This document shows, piece by piece, positions 7,037 through 14,072 of a stretch of DNA of 44,647 nucleotides. The notes under the pieces were generated by a model. The model was not told the DNA's origin. It did no database searches and worked only from the letters and a program-made list of their open reading frames with translations. Both the position numbers and the translations under genes were made by a program. How positions within the stretch are numbered: position 1 is the stretch's first letter; the number at the start of each line of letters is the position of its first letter. This stretch comes from a virus, in the IMG/VR virus record IMGVR_UViG_3300008453_000579, positions 1 through 44,647 of that record. One strand, given 5' to 3'.

Positions 7037-7273
7037 TCACAGCGCTTCGAGGTGCTGCAATTGTTCCGGCGTTACGCTCTCGAGTGTCACCTCGTCGCCC
7101 GGCTGGAAGCCGTGGAAGCGAGATGATTTTACCCGGTAGCGCGTGCCGGTTGCGGCCACGGGGGCCGCGTCGGCTGTTGGTTCGGCGGTGCCCGCATCGG
7201 CTGCCAGCTGCGCCGCTAACTGCTCGGCTGTTGGCTCGACCGGTGTGGCGGCTGCTTCGTTGTTTCGTCCCAT
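7037..7273 (-). CDS. Hypothetical 78-aa protein after the capsid gene (DUF7210-like)
   Basis: A 78-residue protein, last gene of the head operon before the terminator. The first half is Ala/Glu/Pro-rich and probably disordered. The second half has Y-R-V-K-S-S-R-F-H-G-F-Q-P-G-D-E-V-T-L, a compact beta fold seen in small proteins found next to phage capsid genes. It has a strong Shine-Dalgarno (AAGGAG, six bases before ATG). It may be a minor head-associated protein; function is unknown. Confidence 0.65.
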   Translation of the reverse strand: MGRNNEAAATPVEPTAEQLAAQLAADAGTAEPTADAAPVAATGTRYRVKSSRFHGFQPGDEVTLESVTPEQLQHLEAL

Positions 7274-7283
7274 ATCCAGCTCC

Positions 7284-8330
7284 TTAGCTCGCGTAGGCCA
7301 CAGCTGCCTTGCCTGTTGCGTCCTTGCGGATCTCCAGACCGACGGCGTTAGCTACCAGGAAGCGGTGCGGGTCGTTGAACATCTGACGCGGTACCGCATA
7401 AGTACCTGTCGCCATACCGACCAGCGGGCGGATGTAACGGCTGTCTAAGCACAACGCGATCACTTGGTTGCCCGTCAGTGAGGCGTCCTCTTTGACCGCT
7501 GCCACAGCTTCGAGCTTGCGCACCATGTCCAGCGCCGAGACGTTCGACGCGTTCGCGGTGTTCATCAAGATCTCCAGGTTGCTAAGGATCTCGCGTGACA
7601 CGTAGAACGTGATCGGGCCGTCCACTGCGTTGGTGATGCGCAGCGCGTCGCGGATATACTGGAACGCTTTACGGATCGCCACCGGGTCTGTCGATGTTGC
7701 CAGGTTGATGTTGGCCAGGGCCGCAGAGAACGAAATTTGCAGAGTGTTCGGGTGGTTCTTCACGCCGTAGCCCTGCTTGCCGTTAAATACGACGTTAGCG
7801 TCGCCATTGTATACGTAATCCGCCATCTTGTTGGACAGCGAGCGGGTGACGTTGGCGTTATCGTCGATCAGACCATCGAAGCCTTCGGAGGTCATACCGG
7901 CCACTTCGCGGAAGTCGCGCGACCAGCCAGCCGTGTGGACTGGGATCACGTTGCCGTCGTAAGTGTACGCGGTTTTGTCGTTCAGGATCTGCACTTCGCC
8001 AGACACCGAGCTGCGCACGTTGCCCGCGTCGGAGCTGATGCGGTATTCGCTGTATAACTTGCCGATGCTGAGCGACTTAGCCAGTGGCAGCAGGTCGGAC
8101 AGCAGCGTCAGGTTAGGCTGGCGCATTAATGCGGACGTTTGCGCGTCCATATCCCGCCATACATCTGCGGGCACGCGGCCCGAGTTGACGGTCGGGAAGT
8201 GCGTGGCGATCGCTTCGTTTGAAGCGTTGTAGGCGCTCTGTAAGCCCTTCAGCACAGCCCACTGCTCCTGCAGGTGCTGCGCGTTCTGAGCGTTTGCCGC
8301 TACTTGCGACTGTGAGAAAATCCAGCTCAT
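7284..8330 (-). CDS. Major capsid protein (DUF6260/DUF2184-like)
   Basis: A 348-residue HK97-fold-type coat protein. Family-like features include an N-terminal helix (A-A-N-A-Q-N-A-Q-H-L-Q), a central V-R-S-S-V-S-G-E-V-Q strand region, G-W-S-R-D-F-R-E-V and the Y-N-G-D-A-N-V-V-F-N-G segment. The latter is close to G-N-P-like motifs of DUF2184/DUF6260 capsid proteins. It lies next to the decoration-like and protease/scaffold genes, the usual order. Its ATG overlaps the TAA of the upstream gene. It forms the icosahedral shell. No cleavable N-terminal delta domain is apparent, consistent with a separate scaffold. Confidence 0.9.
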   Translation of the reverse strand: MSWIFSQSQVAANAQNAQHLQEQWAVLKGLQSAYNASNEAIATHFPTVNSGRVPADVWRDMDAQTSALMRQPNLTLLSDLLPLAKSLSIGKLYSEYRISSDAGNVRSSVSGEVQILNDKTAYTYDGNVIPVHTAGWSRDFREVAGMTSEGFDGLIDDNANVTRSLSNKMADYVYNGDANVVFNGKQGYGVKNHPNTLQISFSAALANINLATSTDPVAIRKAFQYIRDALRITNAVDGPITFYVSREILSNLEILMNTANASNVSALDMVRKLEAVAAVKEDASLTGNQVIALCLDSRYIRPLVGMATGTYAVPRQMFNDPHRFLVANAVGLEIRKDATGKAAVAYAS

Positions 8331-8782
8331 TATGAGGCTCTCCCAAAGTTAGCCATGCGGACGCGAACCAGGGTACCGGCCACAGTGACGTTGATAATTT
8401 CCTGCACATAGGCGATCACTTCTTCGGTGCCGTCTGTCAGTGCAGGGCGAACCTGGCCCAAAGCGTTCACCGTCAGCGGGGTGTCCACTGCGGTATAGTT
8501 GGCCACTGCGGAGCGCACGTTATACTGCTCGCCTGCACGCGGGTAGAAGCCTTTCACGGAGTCGCCAGTAACCCAAGCGTCCTCTGTGCCGCCCTGCTTC
8601 ATGGTGTTCAGGTCGGCGATATACATCGCGCCGCCCTCGCCGTTGACTGTCACGTTAGTGAACAAGCCGGCGGTGCGCAGCATAAAAGAACCCGGCAGGA
8701 TCGATACGCCGCTTTTAGCTTCCTCTACCAGCGCGCGGTCGACGTCAGAGATGCCGCCCGCGAAAATAGTGTTTTTAGCCAT
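8330..8782 (-). CDS. Head decoration/stabilisation-like protein
   Basis: A 150-residue beta-rich protein between the protease/scaffold gene and the capsid gene. It carries A-K-S-G-V-S-I-L-P-G-S-F-M, Y-I-A-D-L-N-T-M-K-Q-G-G and a C-terminal V-A-G-T-L-V-R-V-R-M-A-N-F motif. Proteins of this size and position in related siphophages decorate or stabilise the capsid. It has a good Shine-Dalgarno (AAGGAG) and overlaps the capsid gene start by one base. Assignment is by location and general character. Confidence 0.72.
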   Translation of the reverse strand: MAKNTIFAGGISDVDRALVEEAKSGVSILPGSFMLRTAGLFTNVTVNGEGGAMYIADLNTMKQGGTEDAWVTGDSVKGFYPRAGEQYNVRSAVANYTAVDTPLTVNALGQVRPALTDGTEEVIAYVQEIINVTVAGTLVRVRMANFGRAS

Positions 8783-8794
8783 TTTGTCGGCTCC

Positions 8795-9145
8795 TTATGC
8801 TGGCATTGCCGGCAGCTCGGCAGGTGTGCCGGCTGCGCGTTGCGAGTTGATGCCGACCGTCGTGGTGTTGTGCTTGGCGGCCAGCGCCTGCAGTTCTTCC
8901 AACGGTAATGATTGCAGCGTGTTCACGCTTAGGCCCGACTTGTCGCCGATAGAGGCGATCAGTGGTGCGCGCTGTGAGGCGGCCAGGTCGTTTTTGATGG
9001 TGTTGACTTCCTGCGTCAGCGCGGCCAGCTTGTCGGTTGCTGGTTGAGCTTGCAGGGTGTTGTAAGCTGCCAGCATCTGCGCGTCGCTCAGCCCCTCGAT
9101 CGGGACTCCTGCGGCGTTCAGTGCGGCGACAATTTGATCGCGCAT
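8795..9145 (-). CDS. Nested scaffold protein inside the protease gene, 116 aa
   Basis: The last 116 codons of the protease gene can be translated from an in-frame ATG at 9145. It is preceded by AGAGGG eight bases upstream, a clear Shine-Dalgarno within coding sequence. The product starts M-R-D-Q-I-V-A-A-L-N and is predicted helical with a central coiled coil and a flexible A/P-rich end, as expected for an internal scaffold. Lambda (C/Nu3) and related phages use the same nested arrangement. The start site is seen directly; the function is inferred from the arrangement. Confidence 0.55.
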   Translation of the reverse strand: MRDQIVAALNAAGVPIEGLSDAQMLAAYNTLQAQPATDKLAALTQEVNTIKNDLAASQRAPLIASIGDKSGLSVNTLQSLPLEELQALAAKHNTTTVGINSQRAAGTPAELPAMPA

Positions 9146-10135
9146 TGGATCACCCTCTTTTGTGTTGACAGTATTGTCCGGCTTAGTGTAGCCGATGCGG
9201 AATATATCGTGCAACTTGTTAACTACACGCTGGAACATAGTTACCGCGACGACCGGCGTGGGTTCATCAAGGCTCAAAGCCAGCGCGCCGTTGTCTGCGA
9301 TTGAATAACCGATTGCAAAGCGCTGGTCGTCGACCTCATAGACCACGGTGTCGTCGTTGATGTCGTCGATCCATACATATTTGTCGTCGCCGTAGCGGGC
9401 GCGCAGTGCTTCGCGTGCTTGCGAGCGTATAGCCTGCCATTGGCGTTCGACGGCTGCCACACTGGTGCGCATCCCACCCGACATGTCGAGGCCGGCTGAG
9501 TTGATAGCCACGACGCGCTGCACTTCCTCGCCGGCCAGCTGTGCGTTGACGCCAATGCCCACGCCTTGGTCCGGTGTGGCAGCGCCAGGCTGGTCGAGCA
9601 AGATGGCGTCGTGGTCAAAGCGCATATTGCGCGCGATCCAACTGTACTGCTTGCCCTCTGCGTTGACTTGTGGCGCTGGTAGTTCTTCGCGCTCGAGTAG
9701 TAGCCCGGTGCTGGTGTGGATAGGGTCGCCGCCTTTGGCTAAGGCGTTCAGCGCAGCAATCAGCCGCTTTCCGTTGGCGCTTTGCATGGCGGTGGGGACG
9801 TTGATCCACTTCTCGACCGACACAATGCCATTAGCGCGCGTAGCGTTGCGATTCATTGCGCCGACCAGGTAGCCGCCAGTGAGGGCCAGCGGGTCCGTGC
9901 ATAAAATGTAATTGCCCGCGCTGTCCTGCGGGTGGCCGACTGGGGCGTGCGTGTTGTTCAGGGTGTTGAATGCTGCGGCGATCTCGTCGGCCGGGTATAA
10001 GCCGCCGTTCATAACGACATTATCGGGCAGTGTGCGACTGGAGACGACCAGCCACTCGTGGCCGCCTTCGATCTCGGTGCGGACGTCCGCAGCGTTGATC
10101 GCGGTGGCGACGTTAACATATAGGCGCTTGGCCAT
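8795..10135 (-). CDS. Prohead protease/scaffold protein (DUF2213-like)
   Basis: A 446-residue protein in the lambda C/Nu3 position. The N-terminal two thirds has the DUF2213 pattern: G-G-L-Y-P-A-D-E-I, A-P-V-G-H-P-Q-D-S-A-G-N-Y, S-T-G-L-L-L-E-R-E-E and H-D-A-I-L-L-D-Q-P-G. I take this as the prohead protease domain. The C-terminal about 116 residues are helical and charged, with a coiled coil (L-A-A-L-T-Q-E-V-N-T-I-K-N-D-L), typical of scaffolds. An internal start with its own Shine-Dalgarno at 9145 suggests a separately translated scaffold. Start ATG 10135 follows AAGGAG. Catalytic residues cannot be assigned safely from sequence alone. Confidence 0.82.
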   Translation of the reverse strand: MAKRLYVNVATAINAADVRTEIEGGHEWLVVSSRTLPDNVVMNGGLYPADEIAAAFNTLNNTHAPVGHPQDSAGNYILCTDPLALTGGYLVGAMNRNATRANGIVSVEKWINVPTAMQSANGKRLIAALNALAKGGDPIHTSTGLLLEREELPAPQVNAEGKQYSWIARNMRFDHDAILLDQPGAATPDQGVGIGVNAQLAGEEVQRVVAINSAGLDMSGGMRTSVAAVERQWQAIRSQAREALRARYGDDKYVWIDDINDDTVVYEVDDQRFAIGYSIADNGALALSLDEPTPVVAVTMFQRVVNKLHDIFRIGYTKPDNTVNTKEGDPMRDQIVAALNAAGVPIEGLSDAQMLAAYNTLQAQPATDKLAALTQEVNTIKNDLAASQRAPLIASIGDKSGLSVNTLQSLPLEELQALAAKHNTTTVGINSQRAAGTPAELPAMPA

Positions 10136-10164
10136 CGTGCGGCTCCTTGTTGGTTGCTGCGGTC

Positions 10165-10194
10165 AGTATAAAATAAATATTGACAACTGCGCAA
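10165..10194 (-). promoter_or_regulatory. Candidate minus-strand promoter for protease/capsid operon
   Basis: Minus strand TTGCGC (10194-10189), 18-base spacer, TATACT (10170-10165), located 30 bases before ATG 10135. The same TTGCGC plus TATACT combination lies ahead of the small terminase gene. It overlaps the divergent plus-strand promoter. Confidence 0.5.
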
Positions 10195-10209
10195 ATTGGC
10201 GGCTATTGT
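10180..10209 (+). promoter_or_regulatory. Promoter of the plus-strand seven-gene cassette
   Basis: A perfect -35 box TTGACA (10180-10185), an 18-base spacer, then TATTGT (10204-10209), 31 bases before the first cassette ATG. The Shine-Dalgarno AGGAGGG follows at about 10226. It explains how the cassette, oriented against the surrounding head genes, is expressed. Confidence 0.65.
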
Positions 10210-10240
10210 CTGACGAGTCAATAACAGGAGGGACGCACTG

Positions 10241-10504
10241 ATGCAAGTAGCAACACATTTTAACGCGCTGACCGGGCGCTTTTATCGCGCGGACGAAATG
10301 GGCCGCGTGTATATGCTGGACAACCGTAACGAGTGGATCAAGCAGCGCCATCTGGTGCCTGACGACTTAGAGGGCGCCGGGTTCGAGCGCTGCGACCTCG
10401 ATCCGGTCTACACGAAGCACATGATCCGCGTCGCGCTGCTGTGGTGCGCGGGCGTTGGCCTGTTGCTGTGGGGCTTGGGTCAGCTTCCTGGGTTGGTGCG
10501 CTAA
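10241..10504 (+). CDS. Hypothetical 87-aa protein with C-terminal membrane helix
   Basis: First gene of a plus-strand cassette that interrupts the minus-strand head genes. The first 65 residues are soluble (H-F-N-A-L-T-G-R-F-Y-R-A-D-E-M-G-R-V-Y). One transmembrane segment follows (about residues 66-83: V-A-L-L-W-C-A-G-V-G-L-L-L-W-G-L). It is preceded by its own promoter and strong Shine-Dalgarno. It overlaps the next gene by TAATG. The topology suggests a tail-anchored inner-membrane protein with the N-terminal domain in the cytoplasm. Function unknown. Confidence 0.7.
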   Translation: MQVATHFNALTGRFYRADEMGRVYMLDNRNEWIKQRHLVPDDLEGAGFERCDLDPVYTKHMIRVALLWCAGVGLLLWGLGQLPGLVR

Positions 10505-10713
10505 TGGCTGCCGGCTGGAATGGGTGGCGGGATGCACAAGCCCGTTACTTTCAGTCGATGCGTGCAGCGCGAACGGAGCTAGATATCCGCCTCGCTGAAA
10601 GCCGCATGGCTATCCGTGCCCACGTGTGGCAGCAGGAGCAGCGGCGCCTTTGGGGCATTCGTGCCGGCTTAGCGGTCGCGGCGTTGGGGGTGCTGATATG
10701 CGCGTTATTTTAA
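10504..10713 (+). CDS. Hypothetical 69-aa protein with C-terminal membrane helix
   Basis: Second cassette gene; its ATG overlaps the stop of the first. It has the same plan as its neighbour: a charged helical N-terminal part (A-R-T-E-L-D-I-R-L-A-E-S-R-M-A-I-R) and one C-terminal transmembrane segment (about residues 52-68: A-G-L-A-V-A-A-L-G-V-L-I-C-A-L-F). The pair may form a membrane complex. No family is recognised. Confidence 0.65.
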   Translation: MAAGWNGWRDAQARYFQSMRAARTELDIRLAESRMAIRAHVWQQEQRRLWGIRAGLAVAALGVLICALF

Positions 10714-11018
10714 CCAGTGACAACACAATAACCGACGAGCACGGCGAGCTGCTGGTCGTTATCCCGGTGAATAGCCGGATCAAACCGTGCGAAGTGGCCG
10801 AAGCGCTGCGCCGGTACGTGGCTGCCACACTGGTGGCCGTGCGCCCAGAAGTGCCCGCCGAGCTGCTGCAATGGCTGCGCGAGCACTACGAGCAGGGAGG
10901 CACGCCGAGCTGGCGCGCACTGAACTACAAGAACCTGAGCGAGCGCGCAGCCAAAGCGGGCTACACGACCGAGCAGCTGGAAGCGTGCAAGCGCGCACTG
11001 GGGGCTATCCGTGAGTAG
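10698..11018 (+). CDS. Hypothetical 106-aa soluble protein
   Basis: Third cassette gene, starting at ATG 10698 within the end of the preceding gene, with a G-rich Shine-Dalgarno just upstream. The protein opens M-R-V-I-L-T-S-D-N-T, has a helical middle (C-E-V-A-E-A-L-R-R-Y-V-A-A-T-L) and a W-L-R-E-H-Y-E-Q-G-G segment, and ends in a basic helix. It has no Cys motif or membrane helix. Function is unknown. Earlier in-frame starts exist but would overlap the preceding gene much further. Confidence 0.65.
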   Translation: MRVILTSDNTITDEHGELLVVIPVNSRIKPCEVAEALRRYVAATLVAVRPEVPAELLQWLREHYEQGGTPSWRALNYKNLSERAAKAGYTTEQLEACKRALGAIRE

Positions 11019-11169
11019 CGCCACGCTCCTGATTTACACCTTGGCGGGCGTGTTAAAGCTCGCCGTACCTATGAGCAGCCTGGAAGCGTGCGAACGCGCC
11101 GCGCTGCATATGTCAAAGCAACAAACAGCGCACTTAGTGGTGTGCAAGGTAGAGCAAGATGGACAATAA
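11011..11169 (+). CDS. Small 52-aa protein, possibly exported
   Basis: A reading frame starting at GTG 11011, inside the stop region of the upstream gene, and ending just inside the next gene (stop 11167-11169). The N-terminus (A-T-L-L-I-Y-T-L-A-G-V-L-K-L-A-V-P) is hydrophobic and could act as a signal or anchor. Two cysteines lie in the C-terminal half. Overlap at both ends and the tight cassette layout support that it is real. Function unknown. Confidence 0.5.
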   Translation: MSSATLLIYTLAGVLKLAVPMSSLEACERAALHMSKQQTAHLVVCKVEQDGQ

Positions 11170-11464
11170 AATACAGCCACGCACGGCGGCCGAATATCTC
11201 AGCGAGGGTCTGCGCATCCTGGGCGAGCGCGGCAAGGAATACGACCAACAAGGCACCAGCGAGCGCAGCTTCGACGCTGTGGCCGAGGCGTACAATGTGA
11301 TCACCGGGCGCGACCTACGCGGCAGCGACGTGTGCCTGATGCTCGATCTGGTCAAAAAGGTCCGGCAATACAGCAATCCGACGCGCCTGCACGCGGACAG
11401 CCTGGTGGACTCTGTGAACTACTCGGCACTGTGGGCCGAACAACTGACTAAGGAGCTGGCATGA
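11159..11464 (+). CDS. DUF6378-like protein, 101 aa
   Basis: A 101-residue all-helical protein with the pattern R-G-K-E-Y-D-Q-Q-G, F-D-A-V-A-E-A-Y-N, then D-V-C-L-M-L-D-L-V-K-K-V-R-Q-Y and H-A-D-S-L-V-D-S-V-N-Y. This arrangement (R-x3-Y-G-like, D-x6-K-x-R, H-x-D-S-x-x-D) matches DUF6378-type small phage proteins of unknown role. The acidic/Lys pattern recalls all-alpha NTP-pyrophosphatase-like folds, but I do not claim activity. It belongs to the plus-strand cassette and overlaps both neighbours. Confidence 0.68.
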   Translation: MDNKIQPRTAAEYLSEGLRILGERGKEYDQQGTSERSFDAVAEAYNVITGRDLRGSDVCLMLDLVKKVRQYSNPTRLHADSLVDSVNYSALWAEQLTKELA

Positions 11465-11679
11465 CCAACAATATCGGCAAATTGCCCGCAGGTCCAAACA
11501 CGGACGAGGCTTGCGTGGCGCTAAACTACGTCCTTGAGACTTCCCGGCCCTCGCGCGAAGAACTGAGCGCCCGCTTTATGGCTGCATTACTAACGCATGA
11601 GCGGAGCCCCGACCCTGCAAGCGTCGCCCTTGTGGCCTGTGAGTACGCGGACGCACTGCTGGCGGAGTGGGCGAAGTGA
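11461..11679 (+). CDS. Hypothetical 72-aa protein
   Basis: Sixth cassette gene, its ATG overlapping the stop of the DUF6378-like gene. The protein is helical and Ala/Leu/Glu-rich with no recognisable motif: S-R-P-S-R-E-E-L-S-A-R-F-M-A-A-L-L near the middle and Y-A-D-A-L-L-A-E-W near the end. Likely cytoplasmic; function unknown. Confidence 0.6.
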   Translation: MTNNIGKLPAGPNTDEACVALNYVLETSRPSREELSARFMAALLTHERSPDPASVALVACEYADALLAEWAK

Positions 11680-11894
11680 CCGGCGCATACGAATCGATCG
11701 CGGTGTGCTTAGCGCGCCGCCTCGCTATGAAATACGGCGAGAACCAACAAGCGGCTATTGTTCAGACTGCAGCGCGTATGCTCGAAGGGGCCGACGCGAC
11801 CACTAAGCTGGCACTGCTCGACCTTATCGCCGCCACACCATCGGAGCGCCAGCGCATTGTGGGCTGCGCGGAGGCTATGATCCTCCACTGCTAA
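11676..11894 (+). CDS. Hypothetical 72-aa protein, last gene of the cassette
   Basis: Starts at GTG 11676 overlapping the upstream TGA (GTGA); a second GTG at 11667 is possible. The helical protein has C-L-A-R-R-L-A-M-K-Y-G-E and P-S-E-R-Q-R-I-V-G-C segments. Its 3' end overlaps the 3' end of the convergent head morphogenesis gene by 20 bases, so the cassette is inserted flush with the head genes. Function unknown. Confidence 0.6.
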   Translation: MTGAYESIAVCLARRLAMKYGENQQAAIVQTAARMLEGADATTKLALLDLIAATPSERQRIVGCAEAMILHC

Positions 11895-12768
11895 AGAATG
11901 CCGCGCCTCGTGCGCGGTACTTCTCGATCACTTTGCTGTTAACCGGCTCGCCGTCAATGAATACCACCTCGATCGTGCTGCACAAGCAGTTAATCCGGTT
12001 TGTTCCCGTGTTCCACCACTTCGTCTGCTCGTCCGGCGTGTAGATATGCGCGTGGCGGTCTGCGTGGCTGCGTCGTGTCGCATCGACCAGCGCGCTGACG
12101 TGCAGCAGCCTGATGTCCAGTCCAAGCCGCTCGCGGGCGTCTTGCGTCTGTTCGTTCCGTGCGTCCGTATAGGCTTTATTGATCTCCGTGCGGGCGATAC
12201 GCAGCGCGCGGTACCCTTCCACCTCGTCGAATACTGAGCGCATACCGGATGCGATTGTGCGCGGTGATTGGCCCGCTGCCACACCGTCCGCCAGCACGCG
12301 CGCCAAGTCCTCAGCGGCCTGCCCGGCGAAGCCTTTCATATCGTTAAACGAGCGCGCGAATACAAGCTGGATGCGGCGTTGGTACGCTGGGCTTAGCAGC
12401 TCTGCCTCGTAGGTCATTCCCTCGGGTAGTTGCCCTGCGATATTGGTCGCGCTGGCCTGTGCGCCGCTGTCGTATGCTGCGCCCGTGTAGGTATCGAAGA
12501 ACCACCGCGCCGGCTTGCCTGTGGCGGCATCTAAGTCCAGCCAGCGGTCAATGATGCGGCTGATCTCGTCAGTCACTTGCAGATAGCGCTGCGCGTCCAG
12601 CTCGTACAAGTAGGACGCATTGGTCGTGATGGCGCGCACCTGGATAGAGTCAAGCAGCGCCAGCACTTCGGGGCGCGCTTGGCGCACCCGCTGGGCTATA
12701 GCGGCCTTTGCGCGCTTGGTGTTGCCACTCTGGCCGGTTGGGTCTTGCTCATTCCGGGTCGGTTTCAT
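11875..12768 (-). CDS. Head morphogenesis protein (Mu F/SPP1 gp7 family)
   Basis: A 297-residue minor head protein. The C-terminal half carries the family signature: R-I-A-R-T-E-I-N-K-A-Y-T-D-A-R followed by H-A-D-R-H-A-H-I-Y-T-P-D-E-Q and the terminal N-R-I-N-C-L-C-S-T-I segment. These proteins associate with the portal and are packaged inside procapsids, with roles in head assembly or DNA exit. It overlaps the portal gene by 20 bases, and its start follows a GAGGG Shine-Dalgarno. Its 3' end meets the plus-strand cassette. Confidence 0.88.
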   Translation of the reverse strand: MKPTRNEQDPTGQSGNTKRAKAAIAQRVRQARPEVLALLDSIQVRAITTNASYLYELDAQRYLQVTDEISRIIDRWLDLDAATGKPARWFFDTYTGAAYDSGAQASATNIAGQLPEGMTYEAELLSPAYQRRIQLVFARSFNDMKGFAGQAAEDLARVLADGVAAGQSPRTIASGMRSVFDEVEGYRALRIARTEINKAYTDARNEQTQDARERLGLDIRLLHVSALVDATRRSHADRHAHIYTPDEQTKWWNTGTNRINCLCSTIEVVFIDGEPVNSKVIEKYRARGAAFFSSGGS

Positions 12769-14047
12769 CGTCGCCCTCTGGCAGTGGGTCGATCAGGTCG
12801 TCCGGCTCATACTCCCAGCCAGCTGCCTGCGCGATCTGCTCATTGGTGAACACGTCGCCCGAGCGCGGGCCGGTCAGCGAGTTGATCCGCGCCATCTTCT
12901 CGGCCAGTTCGAGCTTGTCCTTATCACCTGGCGCTTGCAGGTCGTCGAACTCCACCACGATGTCGGCGGCGGGCAGCACGCCGTGCTCGATAAGCCACGC
13001 TGCCACGCTTTCCACCATCTCGGCGCAAAAGCCCACACGGCGGCTCTGCATGGTCTGCAGGAATGCCGCGTCGTCCTTATCGCCCGCCAGCACGCCCGTG
13101 ACGCTGCCGATCAGCCTGTTGGCGGGGATGCGTACACTAGCGCTATACGACTGCAGCGCCACGCGGAAATACGGATCCGGGTCGGCCAGTGCGTAGTTAA
13201 GCACCTTGGCCTCCATGCCAGCAGTCGCCAGCGCTTTGTCCATCTCGGACGCAAAGTCCTGTATTTGTTCTTTCTGCTTGTCGCGTTCCTCCTGTGTTGG
13301 AGGGGCCGCAGCGGGGTCGCGGAAGTCAAAGTGCAGCTTGCCGCTGGCGTTCTTCCAGAAGCCCTGGCCGCCAGCACCGGCGACCAGCTCCATTGTCAGC
13401 AGGTCGTTAAATCCGGCTTCGTTGGCCGGGACGCCAAAAATGGTATCGTCGTCCGCTTCCTCAGCGAATACCAGCACGCGGCTGTAATGCACTGTGACAG
13501 GCTGCGATACCTTGCCGTCGCGGTTAGCCTGGCCGACCTGCGCCTCGTTGTAGTTGTACGTGAGCGGGAAGCCGTAGCGCTCGCTGGCCTTGTTCTCGTC
13601 GAACGTGGCGACCTTCATCTGGTCTTCGTAGAACGGAATGAACCGCACGATCTGCTTGTCCGTGATGTTTGCCAGTGGCCGCTCCCAGTCCGCTTGCTCG
13701 AGGCTGCCACGTACTTGCACGAGCACACCGCCATAGCGACCGACGCGCTGGCGTAGGTCAGCGGCGCGTAGTTTCTTCCACAGCCTGGTGGCTTTGGCGA
13801 TCTTGTTGAACGCGGCCTCCCACGGTGTCACGTCGTCGCTATCGTTCGATTTGACCCGGGGCGCAGACTTCCAGCACAGGTCGACCGGGATCGCGTTGCC
13901 TGCTTTGGCGATGCCGTTGCGGGTGTGCATCCGGTAGAGCGACTCGAACTCAACGCGATCCGGATAGCCATAATCCGACCACGCATTGATCTGCTTGGTG
14001 TTGCCTAAAGCCGCCGCCGCGCCTCGGAAATTGAATTGATTGGTCAT
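12749..14047 (-). CDS. Portal protein (DUF1073/PF06381 type)
   Basis: A 432-residue portal protein. Family-like segments are Y-P-D-R-V-E-F-E-S-L-Y-R-M-H-T-R-N-G-I-A near the N-terminus, R-V-G-R-Y-G-G-V-L-V-Q-V in the middle, and S-V-T-G-V-L-A-G-D-K-D-D-A-A-F-L-Q-T-M-Q further on. The C-terminus is acidic. I chose ATG 14047 because GGAGGG lies five bases upstream; an earlier in-frame ATG at 14122 lacks a site and would overlap the terminase gene by 50 bases. The portal forms the ring for DNA entry at one capsid vertex and docks the terminase encoded just upstream. Confidence 0.9.
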   Translation of the reverse strand: MTNQFNFRGAAAALGNTKQINAWSDYGYPDRVEFESLYRMHTRNGIAKAGNAIPVDLCWKSAPRVKSNDSDDVTPWEAAFNKIAKATRLWKKLRAADLRQRVGRYGGVLVQVRGSLEQADWERPLANITDKQIVRFIPFYEDQMKVATFDENKASERYGFPLTYNYNEAQVGQANRDGKVSQPVTVHYSRVLVFAEEADDDTIFGVPANEAGFNDLLTMELVAGAGGQGFWKNASGKLHFDFRDPAAAPPTQEERDKQKEQIQDFASEMDKALATAGMEAKVLNYALADPDPYFRVALQSYSASVRIPANRLIGSVTGVLAGDKDDAAFLQTMQSRRVGFCAEMVESVAAWLIEHGVLPAADIVVEFDDLQAPGDKDKLELAEKMARINSLTGPRSGDVFTNEQIAQAAGWEYEPDDLIDPLPEGDDETDPE

Positions 14048-14072
14048 GCTGGCCCTCCAGTATTGTCGGCAA

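Noticed and set aside
12620-13756. A 378-codon plus-strand frame
   Set aside because: It is entirely opposite the portal and head morphogenesis genes, which have clear family features; composition is typical of an antisense shadow.
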